NCBI GenBank assembly: GCA_019009955.1
Contig: CM032228.1
Coordinates: 175,101,501-175,165,500 of the forward strand
Direction: 5' to 3'
From: Riptortus pedestris
Taxonomy: Eukaryota > Arthropoda > Insecta > Hemiptera > Alydidae
DNA length: 64,000 nt
In this document: positions 33,851 through 44,302 of the stretch, in pieces
How positions within the stretch are numbered: position 1 is the stretch's first letter
Layout: every line of letters begins with the position of its first letter
Notes under the pieces: model-generated
The model's database searches: none
The model's input: only the letters and a program-made list of their open reading frames with translations
What the model was told of the DNA's origin: nothing
Made by a program: the position numbers and the translations under genes

Positions 33851-34799
33851 AAAAAAAAAAGAAAACAAGCTAAAATGGTTTACCAGAGGAAAGTGCCTAT
33901 GGAAGCAACAACATAATGTAAAACCAATGAGTCCATAGAGAGTAGATACCTTTGAAGAGCGTTAGAGAGCACTAGCTCACACCACGTCTGCCGTGCGACT
34001 GCGTCCCCGGCTTGTAACTTGTTTGTTCAGATTGCAATCTGCATCCAATATTTTATTAAGATTAATAACTATTAACCTTTAAACGACAAAGCTGTGTCAT
34101 ATATGACACCTATGCCGTAAGTTGAACACGCATCACAAACAGGGCAAGACTGGTGTGCTTAATACTCTCCTATTCAGTAGTCAACGACATGTCAAGGTCA
34201 TTGCATGCTCTGTCCATCTCCATTTTTCCTACTTTTTCGGAGGGTTTGTGCCGATAGGTGTCGTATTTACACAGCCTTGTTATTTAAGTTCCCTTTTGTA
34301 TATTTTCTATTCGCTATTTATCCCTGAAGATGGTATTAGAAATGGACTTTTAAGACAAATAGGAGAAAGTGATTGTAATTTATAAATAATAAAAAAAAAA
34401 ATAGAAGAGGTTCCCGTCTTTGCTGTAATAGCCAAAGTATTTGCGGTGAACACACAGAAAACTATGGTTTCCCTGAATGTTTTGCCAATAACGAATCGTC
34501 AAGTGAATAGTTTCATGTTTTTGAGTTGTTTTTTTTTGTATTATTTATAAATGAGTGTATTTTGATTTTTTTTGTATTGTGTAGGTTAATATTTTTGTAT
34601 ATAATTTTTTATACTTAGGTATATTTTTGTATAATAATAATATGCTCCTAATATATGCTTCTTTGCTTATTTATTTCGTAAGTAAAGGTATTACATAGTA
34701 TGTTATTATATAATAAATCCATTTTGGAGGTGCTGGATGGTGAAGGAATTATTATCTCAGGTAAGAAAAAAAACGCCTCTTTCCTTCACTGATGTTAAT

Positions 34800-34845
34800 T
34801 CGTTGCGACAGAGCGCTTTCAGAGCATACGCTCCATCATCAGTGC
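34800..34845 (-). ncRNA. Hammerhead-like core, inner Penelope-like element
   Basis: Minus strand: CTGATGA, stem GGAGC..GCTCT, GAAA, then GCG..CGC. The core order of a hammerhead ribozyme is intact; a clear cleavage dinucleotide after stem III is not seen. Confidence 0.5.
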
Positions 34846-35231
34846 CCTGCTGGCAAATCATTACCATAAAAACGTTGTATAATATGCCATTTATTTAAAA
34901 CATTTAAAAAAAAAAAAGAAATGTATGTACATGTCGATGGTCAAGGATTAGAATTAAAACATACAACTTTAAAAAATTTTAAATTTACAGTGTCCCAGTG
35001 TATATTTACAGAAAAAAGAAAACTATTATTACAGATTAAAATTAAAAACTTGCCAGAAGAATATATACACAATTTCAATAAATAGTTAATATAAATAAAT
35101 AAATAAAAAATGAGGAGGAGCTACAGAAAGCAGTACATACAAAAAACGTAAAAGAAGAAAAATAGAGAAGCGAGACAATGACTTACCTCATCACAAAGAT
35201 GTGACAGGAACCAAGGATTCCCTGTGAATCC

Positions 35232-35657
35232 TCAGGACCGGAGAACAATGAGAGAGGCTTCCGAGACATACTTCAACCTGGTTTCTTCTCCCGTCTTATT
35301 AATATTGAGGCATCCTTTTCCCATCCTATCTAGTTTTATGAAAAGGTTTTCGGCTATGCTCAGGGTCTTGCCTTTTTTTCCTTCATAGAGTAGCTCATAT
35401 CTTATAGTAGATTTCTCATGACCCTCCTTCTTGATGTGGGCATGGAACTCTGTGTCTCTGGTAACATGCTCTTTCAGCCGGGTTCTAATCTTTCGTCCAC
35501 TTTGTCCGACGTACGATACATCACAACTAGAGCATGTTACCCTGTAAACTCCCGACTTGTTGAGTGAGTCAACAGGATCCTTGACCCTCGGCAGCATCGG
35601 TTTCAAAGAGTGTCGACTTTTGAAAGCGGTCATCATCCTGAGTGTCTTGATTTCCAA
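35232..35657 (-). pseudogene. Penelope-like GIY-YIG endonuclease fragment
   Basis: A 141-codon frame: SLKPMLPRVKDPVDSL precedes GVYRVTCSSCDVSYVGQSGR, a complete GIY-YIG signature with the paired Cys (C-x2-C) between the two motifs, then RLKEH. It ends normally near the element's 3' side. The N-terminal RT is absent; a frameshift at about 35658 separates it from the piece upstream. Dead as an element but the endonuclease fold looks intact. Confidence 0.8.
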
Positions 35658-35659
35658 TC

Positions 35660-35895
35660 TTATGAGACCCAGAGATAAGGAATAGAAAGAGAGAAGCGTA
35701 CGTCCTTATTTTGGCTCACCTGACCGTCACCGATCCCGATATCCTTGGTCAACTTCCGACGGAGTCTCCTCTTGACAAGTCTGTCCACCATCCCATCCTT
35801 GTAGTCGTTGTTCGATGCTATGCACTTGATGTGGCGCAACTCAGCTTCATAGTTCTTTTCATCCAACGGCACATTCAACACCCTGTCCACAAGGA
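35660..35895 (-). pseudogene. Penelope-like linker fragment upstream of GIY-YIG
   Basis: Ends ..RFSLSIPYLWVS; SIPYLG precedes the GIY-YIG domain in this family (compare 60430-60400). Basic stretch VKRRLRRKLTK. Same element as 35232-35657, shifted by a frame. Confidence 0.65.
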
Positions 35896-35946
35896 CCCTT
35901 TCAGGCCTGCTTTTCCTTGTAGACAGGCTGTTGAATGTGCCGTTGG
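35863..35946. repeat. Palindromic hinge of the head-to-head Penelope-like pair
   Basis: CCAACGGCACATTCAACA..CTGTC.ACAAGGA (35863-35895) and its near-exact inverse (35914-35946), with an 18-bp loop. Both arms encode VDR.LNVPL in opposite directions. Confidence 0.85.
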
Positions 35947-36054
35947 CTGTAGCTCCTCCGGTGGTTGTTCCTTCATTTTTTTTTTTTTTTTTAATTTTAA
36001 TTGGACCATTCGGTATTTACTATTTATTCTATTTTAGACTTCTTAACTGTAAAT

Positions 36055-36428
36055 ATTCATTTTTTATTAATTTATTTATTTTAACTATTTATTGAAATTG
36101 TGTATATATTCTACTGGCAAGTTTTTAATTTTTAATTTTAATCTGTAATAATAGTTTTCTTATTTCTGTAAATATTCACTGGGACACTAATTTAAATTTT
36201 TTTAAAGTTGTATGTTTTTACTCTAATTCTTGACCATCGACATGTACATAAATTTCTTAATTTTTTTAAATTTTTTAATTAAATGACATACTATACAACG
36301 TTTTTATGGTAATTGTTTGCTAGGAGGGCACTGATGATGGGGCGTATACTCTAAAAGTGCTCTGTCGCAACGAATAAACAACAGTGAAGGAACGAGGCGT
36401 TTTTTTCTTACCTGAGATATATAATAAG
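36055..36428 (+). repeat. Right inverted arm of the inner Penelope-like element
   Basis: Inverse of about 34745-35110. CTGATGA at 36331-36337 is kept, but the GAAA position reads TAAA, so this hammerhead-like core has decayed. Confidence 0.75.
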
Positions 36429-36683
36429 TATTACATAATATATTATTATACTATAAATATATTTTTATTTAATATTTCATTTTAAGCTCTCATTGGTGAC
36501 GAGGGGGGTACTCACAGCTACTAACACACTATTCTTCTTAACTTTTCTAAATGTTATTTTGAGACAAGAAGAGTTATTCTGAACAGAATAAAAATGAAAA
36601 TATGCATATGGCAGGTAGGTGTCCTGTATAACACCTACTTGTCAAATCTGTCCTGGGTCACAGTCTTGTTGTTCAAAGGTTAA

Positions 36684-36770
36684 GGGGAATTCTGAATTCG
36701 TTACGTTGATGATGTCTTTATTATCTTTAGTAGGTCATAGAAGGAATAGGATGGATGGACTGCACTCTTG
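36684..36770 (+). pseudogene. RT scrap of the outer Penelope-like element (YVDD box)
   Basis: Right after the TTAA, the plus frame gives IRYVDDVFIIFS, the catalytic motif C of Penelope-type RT, with stops on both sides. It shows that the piggyBac-type element landed beside the RT active-site codons. Confidence 0.65.
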
Positions 36771-37134
36771 CCTGAATAGCTTTTAAGTAATAATATCCCC
36801 CGTTTTTCTGTGATATCTATTTTTATTTGGATCTATTGTTGCCCGTTTACCTTGTTTTTTAATTTGGTTTTCTTTCTTATTCTTTTTTTGTTAAGATTGT
36901 TAATTTAAATAATGTTGGTTTCATTATTTCCATAGATTTTTGTTTATATCAACAGGCACTGAAGATGGAACTGTTTCTCTGGGAGTGCACTCTGTCAAAA
37001 TAAAACTTATTGTAGAGGAAAGCAGGCCTACTTCCCTAAAAGAAAAAGATCAAGTGAATTATATTTTTGATGTAAAATTCCTTTAAATGGTGTATTAATC
37101 AAAAATGTCATTTTAGATGGTGTATCTAATTTTA

Positions 37135-37230
37135 GGGCACAGGTTAGCCACGTGAGCTAAAGTGTTTGCTTTATGGTAAACCTAGAATGGCGAGTTCGAT
37201 TCCTGTCTGGGCAATAGGAATTTATTCAGT
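37135..37230 (+). mobile_element. tRNA-like SINE fragment
   Basis: GTTAGCCACGTGAGC then, 40 bp later, GAGTTCGATTCCTGTC (B-box-like), then GGGCAATAGGAATTTATTCAGT. The B-box side is shared with 47120-47150, and the AATA..ATTTATTCAGT tail with 49920-49945. Confidence 0.5.
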
Positions 37231-37670
37231 GGGAAATCATTAAATAAAATCCTTTATTTCCTGGTAAGAAAATGGTGGCAACGTGAACGTTAATAAATAA
37301 CAGTAATTTTAAAGAAAAACTTATATGAAAAGGAATTATTAATACGCCCTCCGACAATAAGCCCTCCAATAAGAAGAAATAAAAATAAAATAGGATATAT
37401 GTTGGATGGTAGTGGCAGTTTATTAGGAAGTCAGAGAAAAAAGTCCTAATGCCCTGGAATATATTCATTTATCAAAATAACGAACCCGATTCCTTAACTG
37501 ACTGAATGAACTAACTTCATTCAAAACGTTCATTACTTTGACTTAATGTTACAACACATAGCGATTGTATAATGTTAAAACATTATAACCATTGCAAACT
37601 TTCTTACTTTTTTATAACTGACACGCCAAAAACACCCCATGAAATGAGTTGGAATTATCTTTATCATTAA
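37231..37670. other. No recognised gene
   Basis: Nothing recognised. Confidence 0.4.
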
Positions 37671-38112
37671 GCTTTTAGCAGATTTCTCTGAAGGGAAATC
37701 AGTTATGGAAGCTGTATTGATTAAGCGTTCTTGAAAATGTCTTCAAATATTTTTCCATCAATCCTTCCTTGGAGAGGATTACGAGGTTCCTTCAAACCTT
37801 ATATTATAAATCTCTGTTATTTTGGCAAGGATCAAAAATGTTATAGAATCAATCCTGTTATAAATTTAATATCCTATTATTATAAGTTTCTATTTGTTTT
37901 TGTTTACAGTCTTCAGTAACCCCCCCCCCACGTTTACTCGTCCGAATTTCAGTTTGAGTAAATGAGTCACTTAACATCTCATGCCCAACTTACATTTGAA
38001 CTTCGGTTAACATGGGCTTATAGGAGGAATAGAGAATAGATGGTGACAGCGTGTCATTCCAGCAAGTGGGAACTCTGCTTAGTTTTCGGGCACCTCCATG
38101 ACGGACTTTTAA
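37671..38112 (-). mobile_element. HINE-like element, old, both ends traceable
   Basis: Minus strand: 3' end GGGAAATCTGCTAAAA-like at 37673 (TTTTAGCAGATTTCTCTGAAGGG on plus) and 5' end AAAAGTCCGTCATGGAGG at about 38110. The TA tract is nearly lost (TATATTATAAAT); the C/G-run is kept (37920-37929). Middle partly deleted. Confidence 0.65.
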
Positions 38113-39334
38113 TTTGATTATGAGTGGCAAAGTTATTATTATAAATGAATAGACGTCACTGTATATTAACATATCCAATATATAATTCACTATGAATCAA
38201 TTAAAGCTGATTATAACAGAATATGATATACAACCAAGTTTAAAAAATGCTCAGGAATGAACATAACTACAATTTTATTTCTTTTTCTCTTTCTTTGAAA
38301 TTGTGTCTCACTATTGTCAATTTTTTTTCAAATAAACATTAAACTGATGTGAATAAATGATGCCGTATGAAGACAGTTACGCATACCACTACTTTCTTCA
38401 AACCTACATCAAATCAAAAACGCAGATAAGCATAGCAGATTTCCCAAGAGCTAGAATGGCATGCTCATGAGTTTTATTTCATATTTCTGCCAAAATAAAC
38501 CAATGTAAACAAGGCTTGAAATTAAGTATGACATTAGATGGTTAGTGAAACAATTGCTATAAGTGAAAGTCCTACGAGTAGGAGAGGGGGGGGGCAAATA
38601 ACTCCAATAAATTGGGGTTAGTGAAAACAAAAATAAATAACAACATGAATATATGTTTCTTCTGAACCGGATCATTTCCGAATAATTTTTATTTTATGAT
38701 GGGTGTTAAGGAACATTAAATAATTATTATGATTAATTATATAACATTTTGCATCCGTATTAAAATATCGGAGATATTTCCAATTCGTTAATTCTACCCT
38801 CTTCTAATTTTCCTTTCTCCTAGACTAAGGGTTAAGAGCACTTCTATATTTTTTTTCAGTTTTACGAAGACTATTTATATTTTCTAATGTTATGTATACA
38901 TTGAAAGGGAAGAGCACTCAGAACGTTGGTCGGGGATACAATTATAGCCAATATTTAGAATGCAACGGAATTTTGAGGGAACAATAATGTCTGTTGATGT
39001 TATTGGTTTCTCCGTTGCCGAGTCAGATATTCTGCGGTCTCTATTTCCTCTCTCACCGTCCTGAAATTTCTTGCTAATTGGAGTGACCTTTAACGAATCC
39101 TATTCAAGGACAGGAAGCATAATCTCATGTCCAAGTATTTTGGTAAGCTATCAATGGTTTCATCCAAGTCGCTTTTCAAATTCAGGTGGGCATAACTTTG
39201 ATATTATAACTGTGCCATTTCATAACTTTAAGCAAATAATACACATTAACTTATTTATTTCTTAAACAAAAATTTGGGCAGAAACGTAAACGAATCTGGT
39301 AGTTATCTGAGGTGGTAAAACGTAAAATCATGTA
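38113..39334. other. No recognised gene
   Basis: AT-rich. AGCAGATTTCCCAAGAGC at about 38431 may be a HINE-like subterminal scrap, and a G-run at 38585-38594 may belong to it. Confidence 0.35.
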
Positions 39335-39445
39335 TTTCTCCGTTTTTATGTTCGTAAACAAATATAAAAAATGTTACACAATCATTCTTATTAATCAAGC
39401 GTTTCCAACATGCCAATGTTTCTTCAGGGATGGACTGTGTGTATA
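39335..39445 (-). mobile_element. Penelope-like terminus fragment
   Basis: Minus strand CCCTGAAGAAACATTGGC, then GTTGGAAACGCTTG: the CTGANGA, stem, GAAA(CG) order of Penelope-like termini. Confidence 0.4.
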
Positions 39446-39811
39446 CAGAAACAGAGGAAGTCAGAAAACTTTACACAAATATTAGCGTAATGCAGAAAGT
39501 TTGCTGAGTCTCATCTCTGTCTTATGTAGAAAGTTACTCTTTATTTATTTGAGTTGTTCCCCCATTATGCAATCTTAAGTATGAAAGTCATTGATGTTTA
39601 CAAGTCGTTTGTCGATCGGCGGAATAAACTAGTTTTAAGGGTAAATATTTTTACTATTTCATTTATTTTGCTTAGTACAAATGGGATATACACGGAGCCC
39701 TATAATGCTTACTATTTACACTCTGTCCATCATAACTTTATCCTGTTATATGCAAGACATAAGCCATATACGCTCTTTTTACAATGGTGTTATTAGCAGT
39801 AGGTTATTATA

Positions 39812-39819
39812 GGTAACAG

Positions 39820-39869
<50 letters not shown>

Positions 39870-39975
39870 TTTTGAACGGACCTCATTTTCGTCATCTCCT
39901 GGGTAGGATCGATGGACATTTGAAGAAAAACTTCGAAAATCGCGTCATGAGTACAACCTCAATAGCTGATTTTTG
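39812..39975 (+). mobile_element. HINE-like element, 3' part
   Basis: GGTAACAGACA, (TA)n 39826-39866, GAACGGACCTCATTTTCGTC, through CCTCAATAGCTGATTT, where it breaks off just inside the 3' hairpin. The preceding blocks are absent. Confidence 0.75.
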
Positions 39976-40049
39976 CTATCAGCTGATGCTGCCTCTATGT
40001 CTCCATTCCAAATAGTTTTTTAGCATTTTGATAAAATCCTATTCATCTC

Positions 40050-40120
40050 ACGTCAGCAGTGTTCAGTTTGCCCTGATAAAGTTAATAAATTATACCGAAA
40101 CGTCGCCATGCTGAAATAGT
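40050..40120 (+). mobile_element. Penelope-like terminus fragment
   Basis: GCCCTGATAAAG, short stem, CCGAAACGTCGCCATG. CGAAACGTCG is common in Penelope-like terminal regions. Confidence 0.4.
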
Positions 40121-41133
40121 TTAATTCTACACACAAATAAAAGGATAGAAACAACATAACTGTTTGTACATACTGTAAAGCAAATAAATTATAAACTCTT
40201 CATCTATATTATTTTAAAATGTAAACACATTGACAAAATAACTGCCCACTCAATATACAAGTTTGAATGTAATAAGATAAATAATGTAATGTTACTACAC
40301 TACTTATATTATATAAACTTAAATACGAAACAGTGGCGATCGAGTGAATTCACATCAATTAGCAAAAGGAAACAACAGACATACTAAAAAAATCATCTTT
40401 ACTATTATTTCCTTTAAAATTGATTAAAGTGACGATAAAATAGTAAAATGAAATATGAATCATATGAAAACTAGGTCGACAGGAAGATCTCAGCTGAAGG
40501 TTTCAAATCTCCCTCCCTCAAAAAAAACAATGCATTTTATCAAACAGATTTAAGTCTTCAATACATTTCATGCCAAGCCATGGATTTACATAAAGTCATT
40601 AAATTTAATGTAAATTCCCTAATTTGACGACGGGTAATTTGAAGTCATAAGACATTCAAAATCATTCATAATCTCCTTTATGGTTAACTGTACAAAATAG
40701 ACGATCCAATGACATAATTCAGCACACACATGATATTATAGAACGGAAATCACACAACAAACAAGAGGAATATAATTCTAAAATTGGCAAGAAATTTGTA
40801 CGTTGGCCTATAGAAAGTTATGTACATAATTTTTATCCTTATTCCATTAATTATAAATAATAATTAACTACAAAACTTATCACAGCATGCATTTCCAGCG
40901 TTCCATTTTTAGTTCCAAAATGAAGGGTCATGCGCCATTATAATAGACTCCCATTTCGGAAGGCTACCCTCAAATGAAAATCAGAAAGGGAATGAACGCA
41001 TAAATATGCAATACATTTGTCATTTACTCTTTCAAAACGAAATGAAGTCTTCTTCAAATTTCAAAACTTCAGTTCATAAATATTCAAAAACACATTATAG
41101 CTTTTCCACTTTATTTTTAATCGGAATACAAGC
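40121..41133. other. No recognised gene
   Basis: AT-rich; nothing recognised. Confidence 0.5.
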
Positions 41134-41137
41134 ATAT

Positions 41138-41813
41138 TGTTGCGAAAATTAAATGGCTCTACTATTCAAGGTGTGATTGGGGAGTGCGGAGGAGTTCAAA
41201 GAAGTTCCGATAATTGGTGGCGTCCCTACTAGTCCCTTCCAGTCCTTCTTGGAAAAGCCTCGGTCTCATCCTGCTCCTCTAGCTAAGCCTGTACAGCTCA
41301 ACCTAGTGGAGCCGGTGGAATCTAATTAGGGACTTTCAGGAACTTCTGGACCTTTCTTCCTCTAGTCCCTTCTACAGGCATATATATGAGACCCGCCAGT
41401 ATCCCCAGTTCAGTTTATGCTCAGATGTCTTGATGGTCACATCGGTGCTACAGTGCGACTTAGTGCAGTGGGGTAAAGTGTTTTTATCAGAAGAACAGTA
41501 TTGTGCCGTGACTGTAAGTAAAAGTTTAGTGCCGTGTTTAAGACAGTGCAGTGCCGCGATGTAAAGGACAGTGCAGTGCCGTCGTTTTATGTGAATTTCA
41601 GTGACCGTGAGTGAATTATTGGACTGTGTAATCTGAAGGACAGTGACACTATCAGTGTAATATTGTGAGTAGTAATAATTAACCAAGAGTATTGTACATT
41701 GTGAAATAAATTGTGCAGTGATAAACTGTGAAACTTGTGTGTGTTTAATTTTGCAATCGAAAAGAACTCCTATTAACAACGTTTTATTGCTGGTTTTGTA
41801 ATAAAACGTAACA
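41138..41813 (+). mobile_element. Solo LTR of a gypsy-type retrotransposon
   Basis: 676 bp, starting TGTTGCGAAAATTAAATGG and ending AAAACGTAACA, flanked by ATAT (41134-41137 and 41814-41817). TATA-like ATATATATGAGACC at about 41380 and CAGTGCAGTGCCG repeats follow the expected R/U5 layout. The same LTR family borders the element at 51592-53193. With no internal region, it likely arose by LTR-LTR recombination. The 170-codon minus frame here is antisense and meaningless. Confidence 0.8.
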
Positions 41814-41837
41814 ATATTTATTGACTTGTTGAGTCCT

Positions 41838-41890
41838 GACGATGTAGTTCTGTCCTCGAAAGACAAGGAATAAATTCTTTTCAAGACATT
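41838..41890 (+). mobile_element. Penelope-like terminus fragment
   Basis: AGTCCTGACGATGTAGTTCTG, then CTCGAAAGACAAGGAATAAA: CTGACGA, short stem, GAAA. The solo LTR inserted just beside it. Confidence 0.45.
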
Positions 41891-42340
41891 AATTCCTCAA
41901 AAGTGTCCCGACATAATGTTTTAATATCGAATGGAAGAAGACGTTTTATGGAGTGGCCACCAATATTGGGAGGGTTTGCCTAAACTAGATATGTTCATTT
42001 CAGGAGGTGTGATTGGATTTTGATATTTCAAGGTGAGAGAGAATTAATAACGTTGATTAAAGATGGCCCTTTAATAACGGCGAGAGTGATCGCCACGTGA
42101 TTGCAGAATGTACAACAGCAGGTACTTGGAGGCAGGAAACCCAAGTTGTCAGAGTAAATAATAAAAGGAACTTGGATGACCCAGTTCTGGCGAGTGGGCG
42201 GTCAGGGGTCATGAATTCTTATTTAACTTCGCCAAGTCGCTAAAACTCTGGATCCCTTTAGTAGAGGGGTATTTAATATTTATTAGTTTCCTATTATATA
42301 AACAAAATGTTTCACTATGCCCTAAATTAGAATAGTTATT
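41891..42340. other. No recognised gene
   Basis: Nothing recognised. Confidence 0.4.
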
Positions 42341-42466
42341 TATTATACAAGTGACGAAAGTAGATCATTTTACAACTCGAGTGAAACGTTTACCCACACG
42401 AGCGAAGCGAGTGTGGTAATTTCACGAGAGTTGTAAATTCTACTTTCGTCACGAGTGTAATATTAA
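42341..42466. mobile_element. Fold-back (snap-back) MITE-like element
   Basis: Two arms of about 60 bp, near-complementary around GCGAAGCGAG (about 42402-42411): GTGACGAAAGTAGAT..TTTACAACTCGAG and the inverse of AGTTGTAAATTCTACTTTCGTCAC. No coding. Superfamily unknown. Confidence 0.7.
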
Positions 42467-43289
42467 ATTTTTTCTGTAATCGTGTAATACATGATCAGAT
42501 CTAACCAGAATATGAACAAAATTAGGATGTTGTGAAGATTATGGTATGTTGTTGATAGGTTATAAGCATGGTTGTGAAAGGTTATAAGCATAGTTATAAA
42601 ACAACTAGTGATGATTGTGAAGTAGTGCAGTTATAAACAAGTGCAGGTTATAAACAAGGAAGGTAATTATTATTATATTTAAATTTTAAAATATATTGAT
42701 TATTTTCATCAATAATTCATTCACATTTCCATTTATTTTGTTAAAATAAATTCTTACAATGTTAAGAAACATTTAAAAGCATTTAATTTCCAACTTCAAA
42801 TTATATTTTAATTTATACTTATTACTAATTAAGAAGGCAATTCACTTTCTTCACTCTATTGCAAAATGTTTCACTTTCTTCACTCATTTCAGTTTAGTAA
42901 TGTTACCATTATTCAACGATTACAGAAAAATCCTATTCTAACTCCTTGGAGACACAAAACGTCTTTAAAAATACAGTATTTTAAACTTCATTTACTTGGT
43001 TATCCACTTCTTTTTTCTACCCATTTATTCATCTATTCGAACTTTCATTTATCTTTCTAAAATTGATATTGCTTATTTGGTTCTTAGAAATAAGATCAAA
43101 CCCCTGCATTATTTGTATGATTAACTGAAAAGGAAGTTGACACTGGTTACTAAGTACTTTTCATTGTCTGTCTAGTGATCAAATAGCCCTCCCTAAACAC
43201 TCATTATGTTAATACCAGTTAAAGCTCACAACCTACTTTTTTCTTCTTAGTTTGCATCTCCGTAATCAATTGCGATTAGTGATCCTAAG
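42467..43289. other. No recognised gene; short GGTTATAAGCA repeats
   Basis: GGTTATAAGCATGGTTGTGAAA-type words recur at 42555-42660. The rest is AT-rich. Confidence 0.4.
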
Positions 43290-43760
43290 AGAGGTACTGC
43301 ATATTCTCTTTAAATAAGTATTGTCTGCATTTTCTAGGAATTTGTGAATATTACCTACATATATACTCCGTTTCTCTACTTCAATGCTTCTATACTTTCT
43401 CCAAGGCTAAGGTGAAACGCATGAGAGGGAAACCTTATCTCAATCCTAAAGACGTCGTGTACCTCAATGCTATCCCTTCGGAACAAAACTCGAAAGTGAG
43501 AGGCATTAATGCATAGCCTTGAGAGTGACAGACGTTTTCATGCAAACACAAGTTACGCCAAAATATTTCAATGACATCTGTGATGAAGGGAGTCATATGC
43601 TCCCTGGAAGTCAATGAATAGGACGCCTACCTGTTTATTTACGTCTACTTCTTCACGGTATCAGTTTGGGGGTAAATATTTGATGAGGGTTTTATACTTC
43701 TTTTGGAATCTAATTAATAGTCCCCCAAGGCTTTGTTCTAGTGAAGATCCACCCTGTTAA
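43290..43760 (-). pseudogene. Non-LTR reverse transcriptase relic
   Basis: Minus-strand pieces: VLFIDFQGAYDS (about 43635-43600), a clear motif A (F-x-D-F-x-x-A-Y-D); then LGLR-stop-GFPLMRFTLALEKV (about 43440-43390), motif B (G-L-R-Q-G-x-x-L-S) with a stop in place of Gln. Upstream IFTRTKPWGTI is weakly like the preceding RT region. Several frameshifts. Clade not resolvable (jockey/CR1/RTE-like). Confidence 0.6.
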
Positions 43761-44302
43761 CCATGCTAGGAGCAGTGCGATTGTTCTTTAATTTTCACAC
43801 TAATAAGTGGAACCTTCAACCAGAAATTAACATATTTAATCTGTCTGGCATCTAGGCCTAGTCGCTAAATTTGCATGTTCAGCAACAAAACTATTTTCCT
43901 TGATGTCTGAATGTCTCTATTATCGAATGGATAGTTAGTTTTTAAGTCATTTTGGTTTGTAAGTTGCTTTAGTAATTCCTGGAGCTTTATGATTAAAACT
44001 CTTCCATTTTAATACACGTAGCCTGAATACGAAGGCAAAACATATAATGCAGGGATGAGAAATATAAATAAGTTATGAATAGTGAAATGTTATAACTTTT
44101 CAATCTCTAAATATTTCCCGTCAAAAACCGGGTATCATCGCTGTTATTATATGAGTGTGCCATACATAAATTTAATCATACCTCATTGTTTGCATCTACT
44201 AGTTGGGATTGTTATTTTGATATTCAAAGAAATATTAGAAGATCCAATCATAATGACGTCAATAGGAGTCAATGATTACTATGAAGACATGTTTCCTCCT
44301 GA
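43761..44302. other. No recognised gene
   Basis: Nothing recognised. Confidence 0.4.

Larger units (their letters stand above)
34719..36428 (-). mobile_element. Inner Penelope-like element, head-to-head arrangement
   Basis: Flanked by a 30-bp direct repeat with four mismatches (34689-34718 and 36429-36458; TATTACATA..ATAAAT), a candidate target duplication inside the piggyBac-type element. The left copy (minus) carries GIY-YIG coding and terminus; the right copy (plus) has a short coding piece, a T-run and the terminus (36055-36428). They meet at a palindromic hinge (35863-35946). Confidence 0.75.
34072..36683. mobile_element. piggyBac-type non-autonomous element, itself interrupted
   Basis: Bounded by TTAA on both sides (34072-34075, 36680-36683). 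The ends are CCTTTAAACGACAAAGCTGTG and, inverted, CCTTTGAACAACAAGACTGTG: imperfect terminal repeats of about 20 bp followed on both sides by GTGTCATA/GTGTTATA and ACACCTA. The TTAA duplication is specific to the piggyBac superfamily. Without the nested Penelope-like insertion it is about 0.9 kb. No transposase. Confidence 0.75.
33563..37041 (+). mobile_element. Outer Penelope-like element with inverted arms, carrying a nest
   Basis: Inverted arms at 33563-33850 (minus) and 36790-37041 (plus) match closely (CCCGTTTTTCTGTG, GATCTATTGTTG, CTTGTTTTTTAATTTGG, CAACAG.CACTGAA, AGGCCTAC). GAAATAGATCAA (33551-33562) and GAAAAAGATCAA (37042-37053) are a candidate 12-bp target duplication with one mismatch, the same length as for the element at 13.7 kb. 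The body is mostly gone; an RT scrap with YVDD survives at about 36700. A piggyBac-type element sits inside. Confidence 0.7.

Noticed and set aside
37135..37230. A functional tRNA gene
   Set aside because: Only the B-box side is tRNA-like; acceptor arms do not pair and a repeat-shared tail follows, so SINE is more likely.
41372..41884. 170-codon minus-strand frame, with a similar frame at 51646-51957
   Set aside because: Both lie antisense within the same LTR family; the similarity is LTR homology, not a conserved protein.
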